The notes under the pieces: model-generated
Database searches by the model: none
Told to the model about the DNA's origin: nothing
The model's input: the letters and a program-made list of their open reading frames with translations, nothing else
Part shown: positions 26,344 to 34,706 of the stretch, piece by piece
Numbering within the stretch: position 1 is the stretch's first letter
How the letters are laid out: every line of letters begins with the position of its first letter
Made by a program: the position numbers and the translations under genes
Source: Tannerellaceae bacterium
Lineage (GTDB): Bacteria; Bacteroidota; Bacteroidia; Bacteroidales; Tannerellaceae
Assembly (NCBI GenBank): GCA_031255855.1
Contig: JAIRRS010000152.1
Span: 124,001 to 188,000, forward strand
Direction: 5' to 3'
Length of the DNA stretch: 64,000 bases

Positions 26344-26781
26344 ATGAGGTTAAGTAATGAATGGTTTACGGCTTTGTCGGAAAGTGAATCGGGCGAATTA
26401 GTCACTGTAATAGGACGGGATGCGCTTGGCGAATTTATCGAATCGGGTAAATTTAAGGAACGGGTGGAAATAACATGGAAATATGAGCCCGACAGCAAAG
26501 GGATGCCTTCCAATGTGGAAGGCGAGCGGATGGAAACTGTTCAGGAAACGCTCCGTAAGGCGATGGAGAAGGATAAATTTTCTATCCTGACGGGTGTATA
26601 TACCGGTGGCGGCGAGAAGGTTTGGGTGTTTTACACGCGCACGTCGAGGGTTTTTGGCGAGAAGCTAAACGAGGTATTGGAGCCTTTTGAACTGCTGCCG
26701 ATTTCGATTTATACCGAAGCCGATTCCGGCTGGGAGGAATACAAGGATATGTATGAAATGAAGGAGTGGGCGGTGGATTGA
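26344..26781 (+). CDS. DUF695-domain protein
   Basis: A 145-residue soluble protein. The pattern KERVEITWKYEPDSKGMP, then ETVQETLRKAMEKDKFSILTGVYTGGGEKVWVFYTR, matches my memory of Bacteroidales DUF695 proteins. No signal peptide, membrane segment or catalytic motif is visible and the function is unknown. It stands alone and is convergent with thrC, whose stop lies 4 bases beyond its own stop. Confidence 0.7.
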   Translation: MRLSNEWFTALSESESGELVTVIGRDALGEFIESGKFKERVEITWKYEPDSKGMPSNVEGERMETVQETLRKAMEKDKFSILTGVYTGGGEKVWVFYTRTSRVFGEKLNEVLEPFELLPISIYTEADSGWEEYKDMYEMKEWAVD

Positions 26782-26785
26782 CTTG

Positions 26786-28099
26786 TTATTGATTCATTAG
26801 GTATGCCTTAAATTCGTTGAATGTGTTGCTTAGCCCGACGCTTTGTTTATGGCCTTTCATAAAGGCTTGGAGCGTGGGCGGGATTTCGATGTTTGTGCCG
26901 AGTATTTCGTCGACGGCGCTTTTGAATTTGGCGGGATGGGCTGTTTCGAGGAATAGGCCGGTCTCGTTGCCGTTTAATTGATTGTCTATTAATCCCTGGT
27001 AGCCACAGGCGCCATGAGGGTCGAGTATGTATCCGTATTGTGTGTAGACTTTTCGCATTGTGTTGGCAATTTCTTTGTCGGTGTAGGCATATCCGGCGAT
27101 TTTCTTAGTGATGGCTTTATGGGGATCGGGATAGATGCTGAATAGGTCTATGATGCGGTCGAAATTGCTTGGGTTGCCAACATCCATCGCATTCGCTATT
27201 GTGGCAACGGAGGGTCGCGGCGTGTAGCGGCCTGTCTTCAGGTAGTTGAGAAAGATGTCGTTGCGGTTGTTCGCGGCAATGAATCGTTTGATGGGCAGTC
27301 CCATCCAGTTGGCAACCAAACCGGCGGTGATATTGCCAAAGTTGCCGCTGGGGACGCTGATAACCAGTTCGTCGGCTTTTCCGGTTTTGTCCAGTTGGGC
27401 ATACGCGTAAAAGTAATAGAATGACTGGGGAAGGAAGCGGGCGATGTTGATTGAGTTGGCCGATGTGAGCTTCATGTGTTCATTGATTTCCAGATCCATG
27501 AATGCTGATTTTACAAGAGCCTGGCAGTCGTCGAATGTACCATCTATTTCCAAGGCTGTGATATTTTGCCCCAGGGTGGTAAACTGGCATTCTTGTATGG
27601 GGCTGACTTTGCCTTTGGGATAAAGTACGTAGACCTTGATGCCTTCTACTCCTAAGAAACCGTTTGCCACGGCACTGCCGGTATCGCCCGACGTGGCGAC
27701 TAATACATTGACATCCCTGACTCCTTCTTTGGTGATAAAATATCCCAGCAGGCGGGCCATAAAACGGGCGCCGACGTCTTTGAAGGCCAGCGTTGGACCG
27801 TGAAACAGTTCCAGGCTGTAGATATTATCATGTATGGGTGTGACGGGAATGTCGAAAGAAAGGGTGTCGTCTATGATTTTTTCCAGCGTTTTTCCGTCGA
27901 CATCGTCTCCAAACAGGGCTTTGGCTACTGTGCATGCTATTTCCCGGAGGGTCATGTCTTTCATTTCTCCTACGACAAAGTCTTTCAGGAGGTCGATATT
28001 TTCGGGCATATACAGGCCTTTATCTCCGGCGAGTCCTTTGATGACTGCCTTTTTCAATGATGCGAGGGGAGCTTGTTTGTTTGTACTGTAATATTTCAT
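26786..28099 (-). CDS. thrC: Threonine synthase
   Basis: A PLP enzyme of 437 residues converting O-phosphohomoserine to threonine. Lys107 in GPTLAFKDVG binds the cofactor; ATSGDTGSAV and SVPSGNFGN are the substrate and phosphate-binding loops. Length and N-terminal YYSTNK are normal for the family. It is the last gene of the thrA-apgM-thrC operon, 4 bases after apgM. It is cytoplasmic. Confidence 0.95.
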   Translation of the reverse strand: MKYYSTNKQAPLASLKKAVIKGLAGDKGLYMPENIDLLKDFVVGEMKDMTLREIACTVAKALFGDDVDGKTLEKIIDDTLSFDIPVTPIHDNIYSLELFHGPTLAFKDVGARFMARLLGYFITKEGVRDVNVLVATSGDTGSAVANGFLGVEGIKVYVLYPKGKVSPIQECQFTTLGQNITALEIDGTFDDCQALVKSAFMDLEINEHMKLTSANSINIARFLPQSFYYFYAYAQLDKTGKADELVISVPSGNFGNITAGLVANWMGLPIKRFIAANNRNDIFLNYLKTGRYTPRPSVATIANAMDVGNPSNFDRIIDLFSIYPDPHKAITKKIAGYAYTDKEIANTMRKVYTQYGYILDPHGACGYQGLIDNQLNGNETGLFLETAHPAKFKSAVDEILGTNIEIPPTLQAFMKGHKQSVGLSNTFNEFKAYLMNQ

Positions 28100-28103
28100 A
28101 TTG

Positions 28104-29327
28104 TTATTTGCCAGCGATCAGTTGAAGCATGAACTCATTCTTTTCAAGCATGCCAAATGTACCGTTTTTTGCGGATAATTCATTATATTTTGTTACTGAA
28201 TCTGCCTGTTTTCCTGGTTTATAAATCAGGAAGGGGACTGGTTGGTTTGTATGTGTACGTATGGAACACGGGGTGGGGTGGTCGGGGAGGAGGCCAATTG
28301 CTACGGGTTCATCCCAAGCTTGTAGTGCTTCGTAGATAGGGCGGACGATCCGGCTGTCGAGATATTCTATGGTTTTTACTTTCAATGCCACATCGCCTTC
28401 GTGCCCGGCTTCGTCGCTGGCCTCGATGTGGAGGTAAACGAAGTCGTTTGATTTCAATGCGTCTAAAGCGGCTTGCGCTTTCCCTTCGTAGTTGGTGTTG
28501 TACAGGCCTGTCGCACCTTCGACGTTTATTACCTCCAGCCCGGCGTATACGCCGATGCCTCTGATTAGGTCTACGGCAGAGATGACGGCTCCTTTTTTGA
28601 TGCCATACATTTCCTGCATGGTTTGCATTGCTGGGCGGTATCCCGGCGACCACGGCCAGATACTATTGGCGGGGTCTTTTCCGGTTGCTATCCTTTTCCG
28701 GTTTACCGGATGGGCTTTCAGCAATTCTTGTGATTTGAGGGTCAATTCATTTAGAAGTGTTGCGTTTTCAACTGCTTCAGGCGCTTCCGCTTCAATCATC
28801 AACGGGCGGAAGGGTCTGAGCGGGACGTCATGCGGAGGGGTGCACTTCAATCGTTTGTCTCCTCCTTTGAGAACCAGCAGGTGACGGTAAGATACGCCTG
28901 TGTAGAATTTGATGCGTTCCGAGCCTGATTTTTCGTTCAGATACTGAATCAGTATATCCGCTTCTTCTGTACTGATGTGACCGGCGGAATGGTTTTTTAT
29001 TTGGTCGTTTTCAATGCATACGAGGTTGCAGCGCATGGCTATTTCGCCGGGTTGCAAGACGACTCCTATGCTTGCCGCTTCCAATACCCCGCGGCCTTCG
29101 TATACCTTGTTTAAGTCATACCCCAGCACGGCCAGGTTTGCCACTTCACTTCCCGGCTGGAAACCTTCCGGTACGGTTTTCAATAGTCCGGTAGCGCCCA
29201 ATCGGGCGAGTTTGTCCATATAAGGGGTGTGGGCATATTCCAGAGGTGTTTTTCCACCGAGCCTGCGGATGGGTTCGTCGGCCATTCCATCTCCCAGGAT
29301 TAGGATACTTTTCATGTTGGTTGCCAT
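28104..29327 (-). CDS. ApgM-family enzyme, probable homoserine kinase of the threonine operon
   Basis: An alkaline-phosphatase-superfamily protein of 407 residues (or 403 from the second ATG at 29315, MKSILILGDGMAD) of the cofactor-independent phosphoglycerate mutase ApgM type. Metal-binding motifs are GDGMAD at the start, YLHIEASDEAGHEGD and LLPDHPTP near the end. It lies between thrA and thrC, exactly where a homoserine kinase is needed, and no ThrB of the GHMP type is present in the window. In Bacteroides thetaiotaomicron the equivalent protein was assigned homoserine kinase by fitness genetics (recalled), so that role is preferred over glycolysis. Confidence 0.85.
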   Translation of the reverse strand: MATNMKSILILGDGMADEPIRRLGGKTPLEYAHTPYMDKLARLGATGLLKTVPEGFQPGSEVANLAVLGYDLNKVYEGRGVLEAASIGVVLQPGEIAMRCNLVCIENDQIKNHSAGHISTEEADILIQYLNEKSGSERIKFYTGVSYRHLLVLKGGDKRLKCTPPHDVPLRPFRPLMIEAEAPEAVENATLLNELTLKSQELLKAHPVNRKRIATGKDPANSIWPWSPGYRPAMQTMQEMYGIKKGAVISAVDLIRGIGVYAGLEVINVEGATGLYNTNYEGKAQAALDALKSNDFVYLHIEASDEAGHEGDVALKVKTIEYLDSRIVRPIYEALQAWDEPVAIGLLPDHPTPCSIRTHTNQPVPFLIYKPGKQADSVTKYNELSAKNGTFGMLEKNEFMLQLIAGK

Positions 29328-29345
29328 TTGTTTACAGTCTATTGG

Positions 29346-31787
29346 TTAACGAATGTTGGCAATGGATATGATGTCGGCAAAAACGCCAGCGGCTGTTACG
29401 TCTTCTCCGGCTCCGTATCCTTTGATTATCATGGGGTAATCATAGTATCTTTCGGTGGATATCATGATGATGTTGTTGCTTCCTTCCAGTTCATAAAATG
29501 GATGATGGCGGTTTACTTCCTGCAGTCCTACTTCACAGTTCCCTTTTTCCATTTTTGCAACCAGCCGGATGTGTTTTTTTTCTGCTTCTACCCGTTTGCG
29601 CATGGTTTCAAATTCGGCGTCTAGTTCTTTAATGTTTTTCCAGAAGTCGTCTAATGTTCCTTCGAAATATTTTTCAGGGATAAATAAATTAACGTTGACG
29701 TCTTTCTGCTCCACTTTGTAGCCGGCTTCACGGGCGAGGATAACCAGTTTGCGTATCACGTCTTTGCCACTGAGGTCGATACGAGGGTCGGGTTCTGCAT
29801 AATTGGCTTCTTTTGCCATCTGGATGGCCTTGCTGAAGGGGATTTCGGCGCTCAATGTATTAAAGATGAAGTTGAGGGTTCCGGATAATACGGCTTCCAG
29901 CTTTAAGATATGGTCGCCACTATTTATCAGGTCATTCATTGTGTTTATGATGGGAAGCCCGGCTCCTACGTTTGTTTCAAACAAGAATTTGACGTCCCGT
30001 TGGCGGGCTGTGTCTTTCAAGGTGGTGTAGTTATTGTAGGATGAAGAGGCGGCTACTTTATTGGCGGCTACGACAGATATGTTGTTTTTCAATAATTCCG
30101 AATAAATTTCCGCGATTTCCGGGCTGGCGGTACAATCCACGAATACGGAATTGAAGATATTCATTTCCAGTATCTCGTCGCAGAGGTGGTGTGGGGAGCT
30201 GTCTTCTCCTTTTTCTTTTAATTCTTTGATACAGGTATCCAGATTTAAACCTTGGCGGTTGAGAAGCAGCTTCTTTGAATTGGCAATACCGACAACCCTT
30301 AGTTTCAGACTGTTTTGTTCCATCAGCATGGCCTGCTGGTTGCGAATTTGTTCCAACAGTTTTTTGCCGACAGTGCCGATGCCTACGAGGAAAATGTTCA
30401 ACACCTTGTATTCGGAGAGGAAAAACGAGTCGTGAATTGAATTTAACGCCTTCCGTAAATATTTATGTTTGATTACGAATGAAATATTGGTTTCCGAAGC
30501 GCCTTGTGCACAGGCTATCACGCTGATACCGGCTCTTCCCAATGTACCGAACAATCGTCCGGCAATACCAGGCGTACGTTTCATGTTTTCGCCAACGATA
30601 GCTACGGTAGCCAGGTCTTTTTCAGCGGTTATATCGCTGATTTCACCTTGGGAACGCTCGATGGCGAATTCTTCGTTTAATACGGCAACCGATAGGTCGG
30701 CATCGGCATTACGTACTGCAAACGTAGTATTGTTTTCGGAACTGGCTTGTGAAACCATAAACACACTGATGCCATTTTTGGCCAGCGTTTTGAAGATACG
30801 ATAGTTTATACCAATGATACCAACCATCCCAAGTCCTTGAACCGTAATCAGGCATGTATCGTTAATGGAAGAGATTCCTTTAATCATCGACTTGGCCGAC
30901 TCCAGGCTACGTTCTTTGGAAATATAAGTACCAGGCGCCTCGGGGTTGAACGTATTCAGGATACGGATCGGAATATTCTTATGGTAAACAGGATAGATGG
31001 TCGGTGGATAAATAACTTTGGCTCCGAAATTACACAATTCCATGGCTTCTGTAAAGCTGAGCCTGTCAATAACGTAAGCCGAACTGATTATACGTGGGTC
31101 GGCAGTCATAAAACCATCCACATCCGTCCATATTTCCAAAACGGAAGCATTGAGAGCTGTTGCCAGGATTGCGGCGGTATAATCAGACCCTCCCCGTCCC
31201 AGATTGGTAACTTCGCCGTTCTCTTTACTTGAAGAGATGAATCCGGGCACAACGGATACTTTCGGCAGGGTGGAAAAAGTATCCTCAATCAGCCGGTTGG
31301 TCAGGTCGAAATCTACCATATGCTTGTTAAACTGTTTGATTGTTTTTATGAATTTTCGCGAATCAAACAGTTTTGCGTCTTTGATAACATTGGATATAAT
31401 TAATGAGGATATTCGCTCGCCGTAACTGACAATCGTATCCGATGTTTTAGGAGACAAATCGTTAATAAGGTACACGCCTTTATATATGTTGGAGAGTTCG
31501 TCGAGAAGACTCATGGCCTGCTTTTGCACGTCCATCCGCAACATATTATCGTGAATCACACCCTCTATTACGTCGAGATGGCGGGTTATTATTTCGGATA
31601 GTTCTCTTTCATAGGCTACATCCCCTTTTGAAGCCATGGCAGATGTGTTAAGCAGTTTGTCTGTTATTCCGCCCAAGGCTGAAACAACTACAACAACAGG
31701 CTCTTCAACAGCCTCTACAATTTTCTTTACGTTTAAAATGCTGTCCGTGGAACCTACGGATGTTCCACCGAATTTTAATACTTTCAT
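29346..31787 (-). CDS. thrA: Bifunctional aspartate kinase / homoserine dehydrogenase
   Basis: An 813-residue fusion catalysing the first and third steps from aspartate to homoserine. Aspartate kinase covers about 1-285 (KFGGTSVG at 4-11; GRGGSDYTAA), tandem ACT regulatory segments lie at about 305-460 (VGIIGINYRIFKTLAKNGISV), and the homoserine dehydrogenase part runs from about 465 with the NAD-binding GIGTVGKKLLEQ and the catalytic region EAVLSGTLNFIFN. It is the first gene of the operon. Feedback control by threonine through the ACT part is expected from the family. A short upstream ORF (31798-31896) ends 10 bases before it. Confidence 0.96.
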   Translation of the reverse strand: MKVLKFGGTSVGSTDSILNVKKIVEAVEEPVVVVVSALGGITDKLLNTSAMASKGDVAYERELSEIITRHLDVIEGVIHDNMLRMDVQKQAMSLLDELSNIYKGVYLINDLSPKTSDTIVSYGERISSLIISNVIKDAKLFDSRKFIKTIKQFNKHMVDFDLTNRLIEDTFSTLPKVSVVPGFISSSKENGEVTNLGRGGSDYTAAILATALNASVLEIWTDVDGFMTADPRIISSAYVIDRLSFTEAMELCNFGAKVIYPPTIYPVYHKNIPIRILNTFNPEAPGTYISKERSLESAKSMIKGISSINDTCLITVQGLGMVGIIGINYRIFKTLAKNGISVFMVSQASSENNTTFAVRNADADLSVAVLNEEFAIERSQGEISDITAEKDLATVAIVGENMKRTPGIAGRLFGTLGRAGISVIACAQGASETNISFVIKHKYLRKALNSIHDSFFLSEYKVLNIFLVGIGTVGKKLLEQIRNQQAMLMEQNSLKLRVVGIANSKKLLLNRQGLNLDTCIKELKEKGEDSSPHHLCDEILEMNIFNSVFVDCTASPEIAEIYSELLKNNISVVAANKVAASSSYNNYTTLKDTARQRDVKFLFETNVGAGLPIINTMNDLINSGDHILKLEAVLSGTLNFIFNTLSAEIPFSKAIQMAKEANYAEPDPRIDLSGKDVIRKLVILAREAGYKVEQKDVNVNLFIPEKYFEGTLDDFWKNIKELDAEFETMRKRVEAEKKHIRLVAKMEKGNCEVGLQEVNRHHPFYELEGSNNIIMISTERYYDYPMIIKGYGAGEDVTAAGVFADIISIANIR

Positions 31788-32104
31788 CGTATTTGTTTTA
31801 ATATGTATGTTGATAGAAACCCGGAATCTTCCCGGAATAAGAAAAAGAGATGCAATAGTAGGAAATTGCTACAACGCAGGGCGTGGCCGCTGCCATTGCT
31901 TGTTTGTTTTATCTAACCCCCCAAGGGGTCATTGTTAAAGCCCAAGTGTGATATGCAGAGGATGCATTAATCATATACTTTTTCACTCCCAGTCATAAAT
32001 TATGGCGCAATATTACGCATTATTTATTAAACGGCAAAAAATATATCATTTTTTTGCCGTTTAATAAATATTTATAGACAAGTGATAGTAAGAGTGGGAC
32101 ATTA
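31788..32104. other. Intergenic region upstream of thrA
   Basis: About 317 bases between thrA and the response-regulator gene, both on the minus strand. It holds the terminator of the regulator gene (32021-32070), a CCCC/GGGG palindrome near 31918-31929, and a 32-codon minus-strand ORF (31798-31896) placed like a leader peptide but not rich in threonine or isoleucine codons. No good -7 box for thrA was found. Confidence 0.55.
32021..32070 (-). terminator. Long perfect terminator hairpin after the response regulator
   Basis: A 21-bp perfect inverted repeat (32021-32041 with 32050-32070) and 8-base loop. The stem contains ACGGC/GCCGT followed by A/T runs, so it can end transcription from either side; it lies 34 bases after the minus-strand regulator stop. 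Confidence 0.8.
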
Positions 32105-32716
32105 TTAAATGAATTTTTCCTCGATTGCCTTTTTGGCCAATACAACCGAATTTCGTGCGCCCAATTTTAGTATCAGGTTCTTGCGGTATGTTTTGATTGT
32201 TTCCACGGCCAGCGTCATTTTATTTGCTATTTCGCGGTTGGTGTACCCATCCACGATTAATCGCAACAGTTCTTTTTCCCGTCCTGTGAGGCGGACGGGT
32301 GTTTCTTTTGTTTTCTTTAGGAGGATATCTATTTCGTCGCAGAGGAAAATTTCTCCGTTCACAACAGTTTCTATCCCGGCAATGACCTCCTCTGTCAGAG
32401 AATTCTTCAATATATATCCGGAGGCGCCATCATCCATTACCCGTTTGGCAATGGAATACGTATAATATGTGGTAAGTATTAAGATTTTAACCTGAGGATA
32501 ATGTTTTGCTATTTCTGCACAAAAATCAATGCCGTTGCTATCGGGAAGATTGAGGTCTATCAAAAGAACATCAGGTACTTGCAAAAGCAAAGCCTCTCTG
32601 CATTTGGCTAACGTATGTGAAACCCCAGTCACACGAGCAATTCCTGATTCATTGATTGAGGTGGTAAGTCCTTCGATCAGCATCCTGGATTCGTCTGTTA
32701 TATGCACTGTTGTCAT
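32105..32716 (-). CDS. NarL/LuxR-type response regulator
   Basis: A 203-residue two-component regulator. The receiver domain (1-120) has phosphoacceptor Asp54 (LLIDLNLPD), Thr82/83 and Lys104 (GYILKNS). The output domain (about 138-203) is a LuxR-type helix-turn-helix with LTGREKELLRLIVDGYTNREIANKM and VETIKTYRKNLI. No histidine kinase gene lies next to it, so it is an orphan in this window and the regulated genes are unknown. A -7 box lies at 32749-32756. Confidence 0.9.
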   Translation of the reverse strand: MTTVHITDESRMLIEGLTTSINESGIARVTGVSHTLAKCREALLLQVPDVLLIDLNLPDSNGIDFCAEIAKHYPQVKILILTTYYTYSIAKRVMDDGASGYILKNSLTEEVIAGIETVVNGEIFLCDEIDILLKKTKETPVRLTGREKELLRLIVDGYTNREIANKMTLAVETIKTYRKNLILKLGARNSVVLAKKAIEEKFI

Positions 32717-32748
32717 ATCTGGTTAGCATATTTTTAACTTGTTACCGA

Positions 32749-32756
32749 CAAAGATA
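32749..32756 (-). promoter_or_regulatory. -7 element of the response-regulator gene
   Basis: Minus-strand TATCTTTG, a full match, 32 bases before the start codon; no spaced TTTG seen. Confidence 0.45.
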
Positions 32757-32845
32757 TGACTACAATATTTCTTACGATACCCCAAAAATAGGGGATTTCC
32801 ATTTATGGTAGATGCAGTAGGGGAGGGGAGTCAAAGGCAAGTAAT

Positions 32846-33301
32846 TTATTGTATCGTAGCCGCCTCCGGAGGATAGTTGTTGATTGGTAATTGATTGATA
32901 GGAGTAATGCTTACAATCTCGTCGACAATATATTGGGAATAACCTCGCCAGGGAAGGGTTCCGAAATATTCTTTATAACGGAGCTCTACAATTTGTCCTC
33001 CCGCACGCATCAACGAGTCGGCAATCTGGGGGTCGGTAATTGAAAAATTAAATTCGTTCGACTGGATTGCTCCCATCCGGTTGCTTTGGAATCCGCTTTG
33101 AATCAGTTTCCCTTCATACGTTTTAAAGATAATTCCTTTATACACAACATAATTTAGTTGCCCCGTTTTCACACCTTCCCCGAAAGGATAGTAATAACGG
33201 ATAGCAACAAACAGAATCAAACTGAGCGCTAATACGACAAGTGATATATTGCGAAATTTCCTGAATCCGCGTTTAATCGATGGATTTACTGATATAGCCA
33301 T
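32846..33301 (-). CDS. Single-pass membrane protein of unknown function
   Basis: A 151-residue protein from ATG 33301 (MAISVNPSIKRGFRK); an earlier in-frame ATG at 33340 adds 13 residues of no clear use. One membrane helix is visible at about 20-38 (ISLVVLALSLILFVAIRYY), with a basic stretch on its cytoplasmic side; the remaining 110 residues should be periplasmic and beta-rich (YVVYKGIIFKTYEGKLIQSG). Homologues in Bacteroides are sometimes labelled 6-phosphogluconate dehydrogenase, which nothing here supports. No function is assigned. Confidence 0.65.
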   Translation of the reverse strand: MAISVNPSIKRGFRKFRNISLVVLALSLILFVAIRYYYPFGEGVKTGQLNYVVYKGIIFKTYEGKLIQSGFQSNRMGAIQSNEFNFSITDPQIADSLMRAGGQIVELRYKEYFGTLPWRGYSQYIVDEIVSITPINQLPINNYPPEAATIQ

Positions 33302-33454
33302 AACTGTGTTCTTTAAATTTTTGCACAAAGGTAACATCAACTAAACGAATTTACCTCATCTGAGTTGAACAAATTTCCACCCTCCAAATAACCTCGTATT
33401 TACTAATTCATTTTGTAAAACCAGTTTAATCCGGTCTTTGTTCGTGAATACTCC

Positions 33455-34636
33455 TTATACTTTCAGACGGACTTTTACTTTCGTTAGCAGCCATGCTGTG
33501 GCTACTATCAACAACGAAAAGATAAGTGATTTGATGAGACCGGGTATACCTTGTTCCATCCAATCCGGATATTGTGGGCCTATTAAGGTGCGTACGCTAT
33601 ACCAGGCATATGGAATAATATAGCAGGTGAGCGTAACTGTTCCGGCCGGTTTGATAATGTCGAACCAATGGCTCTTTTGCTTAACATCCGTGAGCCAATA
33701 AACGAAAGCGAATAGTGGGAAGAAAATGGCACAGCAATAAAACAACCAGGTAGGTGTGGCCTGTAGTTTGGAGATGATCCAATATTGGTGGGAGATTATG
33801 GCTGCGATTAACATGCCGGCGCCAATTGTCGCCATGATGGTGAAAAAACACACAGCTTTCGCTTTGACGGCATATTTCTGCATCAACAAGGCGGCGCAAA
33901 CGCCTGCCATTCCGAAGGCATGCAAGGTGGCTTCGCTCGGCAGATAGTTAACAAATTTCCATCCGTTAAACATGCCGGCCGCCGAAAGTATCGAACAAAG
34001 AGCCAATACAGAGAATGCGATGATATTGTAGAGGATGTTTTCGCGCGTAACTAAGAATAGGACAGCGCAAATGCCATATGTCCAGCCGATCAGTCCCAGA
34101 ATACCCCACCAGCGTGGCGAGAATGACGAACCGTTTCTGCCTTCGAATAGGTAAAAGAGATAAACAAGTAGTGCGATACCTGCGACTTTCATTCCTGTGA
34201 ACAAATATTTTTTCCAGTCGGTTGCCTTAGGATATACGCTCCAGACGAGGAAAAAACCGATGACCATCAATAGGGAAAAAACCGGCTTAGACATTCCCGT
34301 AGCCACCGGGTCTAACGAATCGCGGTTGACCGTGTAAACACCCATTATAAGCAAAGCCGCCGTCCGCCAGAAAACATGCCGGCAAATGCCCCCTGCCGTA
34401 TCCCCTTTTCGTATCCTGTTTTGGATGGCATACGGGATAGCCATCCCCATGGCAAACAAAAAAGCCGGGAAGATTGTGTCTGAAAACCCCAGCATATCTT
34501 CATTATGAGCGGCGTGCAATAATCCGTGCGGAATGTTTTTCAAACCGGGAATATCATTTACAAAAAGCATAAAATACATAGTAAGCGCGCGGAATATATC
34601 CAATGCAGCGACGCGGATTGTCTTTGTGGTTTCCAT
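33455..34636 (-). CDS. Multi-pass membrane protein, DUF5009 / HGSNAT-like
   Basis: A 393-residue protein with about ten membrane helices. The N-terminal pattern RVAALDIFRALTMYFMLFVNDIPG matches the COG4299-type family, distantly related to heparan-alpha-glucosaminide N-acetyltransferase. Family members are thought to move acetyl groups across the membrane to sugars; catalysis here is inferred only from family. It lies downstream of the pseudo-NagB/PIG-L gene but is separated from it by a terminator, so it is probably a separate unit. Both deal with amino-sugar acetyl groups by family, which makes a functional link possible. Confidence 0.78.
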   Translation of the reverse strand: METTKTIRVAALDIFRALTMYFMLFVNDIPGLKNIPHGLLHAAHNEDMLGFSDTIFPAFLFAMGMAIPYAIQNRIRKGDTAGGICRHVFWRTAALLIMGVYTVNRDSLDPVATGMSKPVFSLLMVIGFFLVWSVYPKATDWKKYLFTGMKVAGIALLVYLFYLFEGRNGSSFSPRWWGILGLIGWTYGICAVLFLVTRENILYNIIAFSVLALCSILSAAGMFNGWKFVNYLPSEATLHAFGMAGVCAALLMQKYAVKAKAVCFFTIMATIGAGMLIAAIISHQYWIISKLQATPTWLFYCCAIFFPLFAFVYWLTDVKQKSHWFDIIKPAGTVTLTCYIIPYAWYSVRTLIGPQYPDWMEQGIPGLIKSLIFSLLIVATAWLLTKVKVRLKV

Positions 34637-34649
34637 GGTAATTTCATAT

Positions 34650-34693
34650 AAAAAAAAGACGACTTTCCATATTCAAGGGGAAAGCCGTCTTTT
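34650..34693 (-). terminator. Terminator after the NagB-like/PIG-L gene
   Basis: On the minus strand a 15-bp stem with one G-U or mismatch pair (34693-34679 with 34668-34654), 10-base loop, then a run of Us. It lies 13 bases after the stop at 34707. Confidence 0.85.
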
Positions 34694-34706
34694 GGGTATT
34701 TTACGA

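Noticed and set aside
31918..31929. CCCC/GGGG palindrome as a threonine-operon attenuator
   Set aside because: No U-tract follows on the minus strand, no competing stem was found, and the nearby short ORF has no threonine-codon run.
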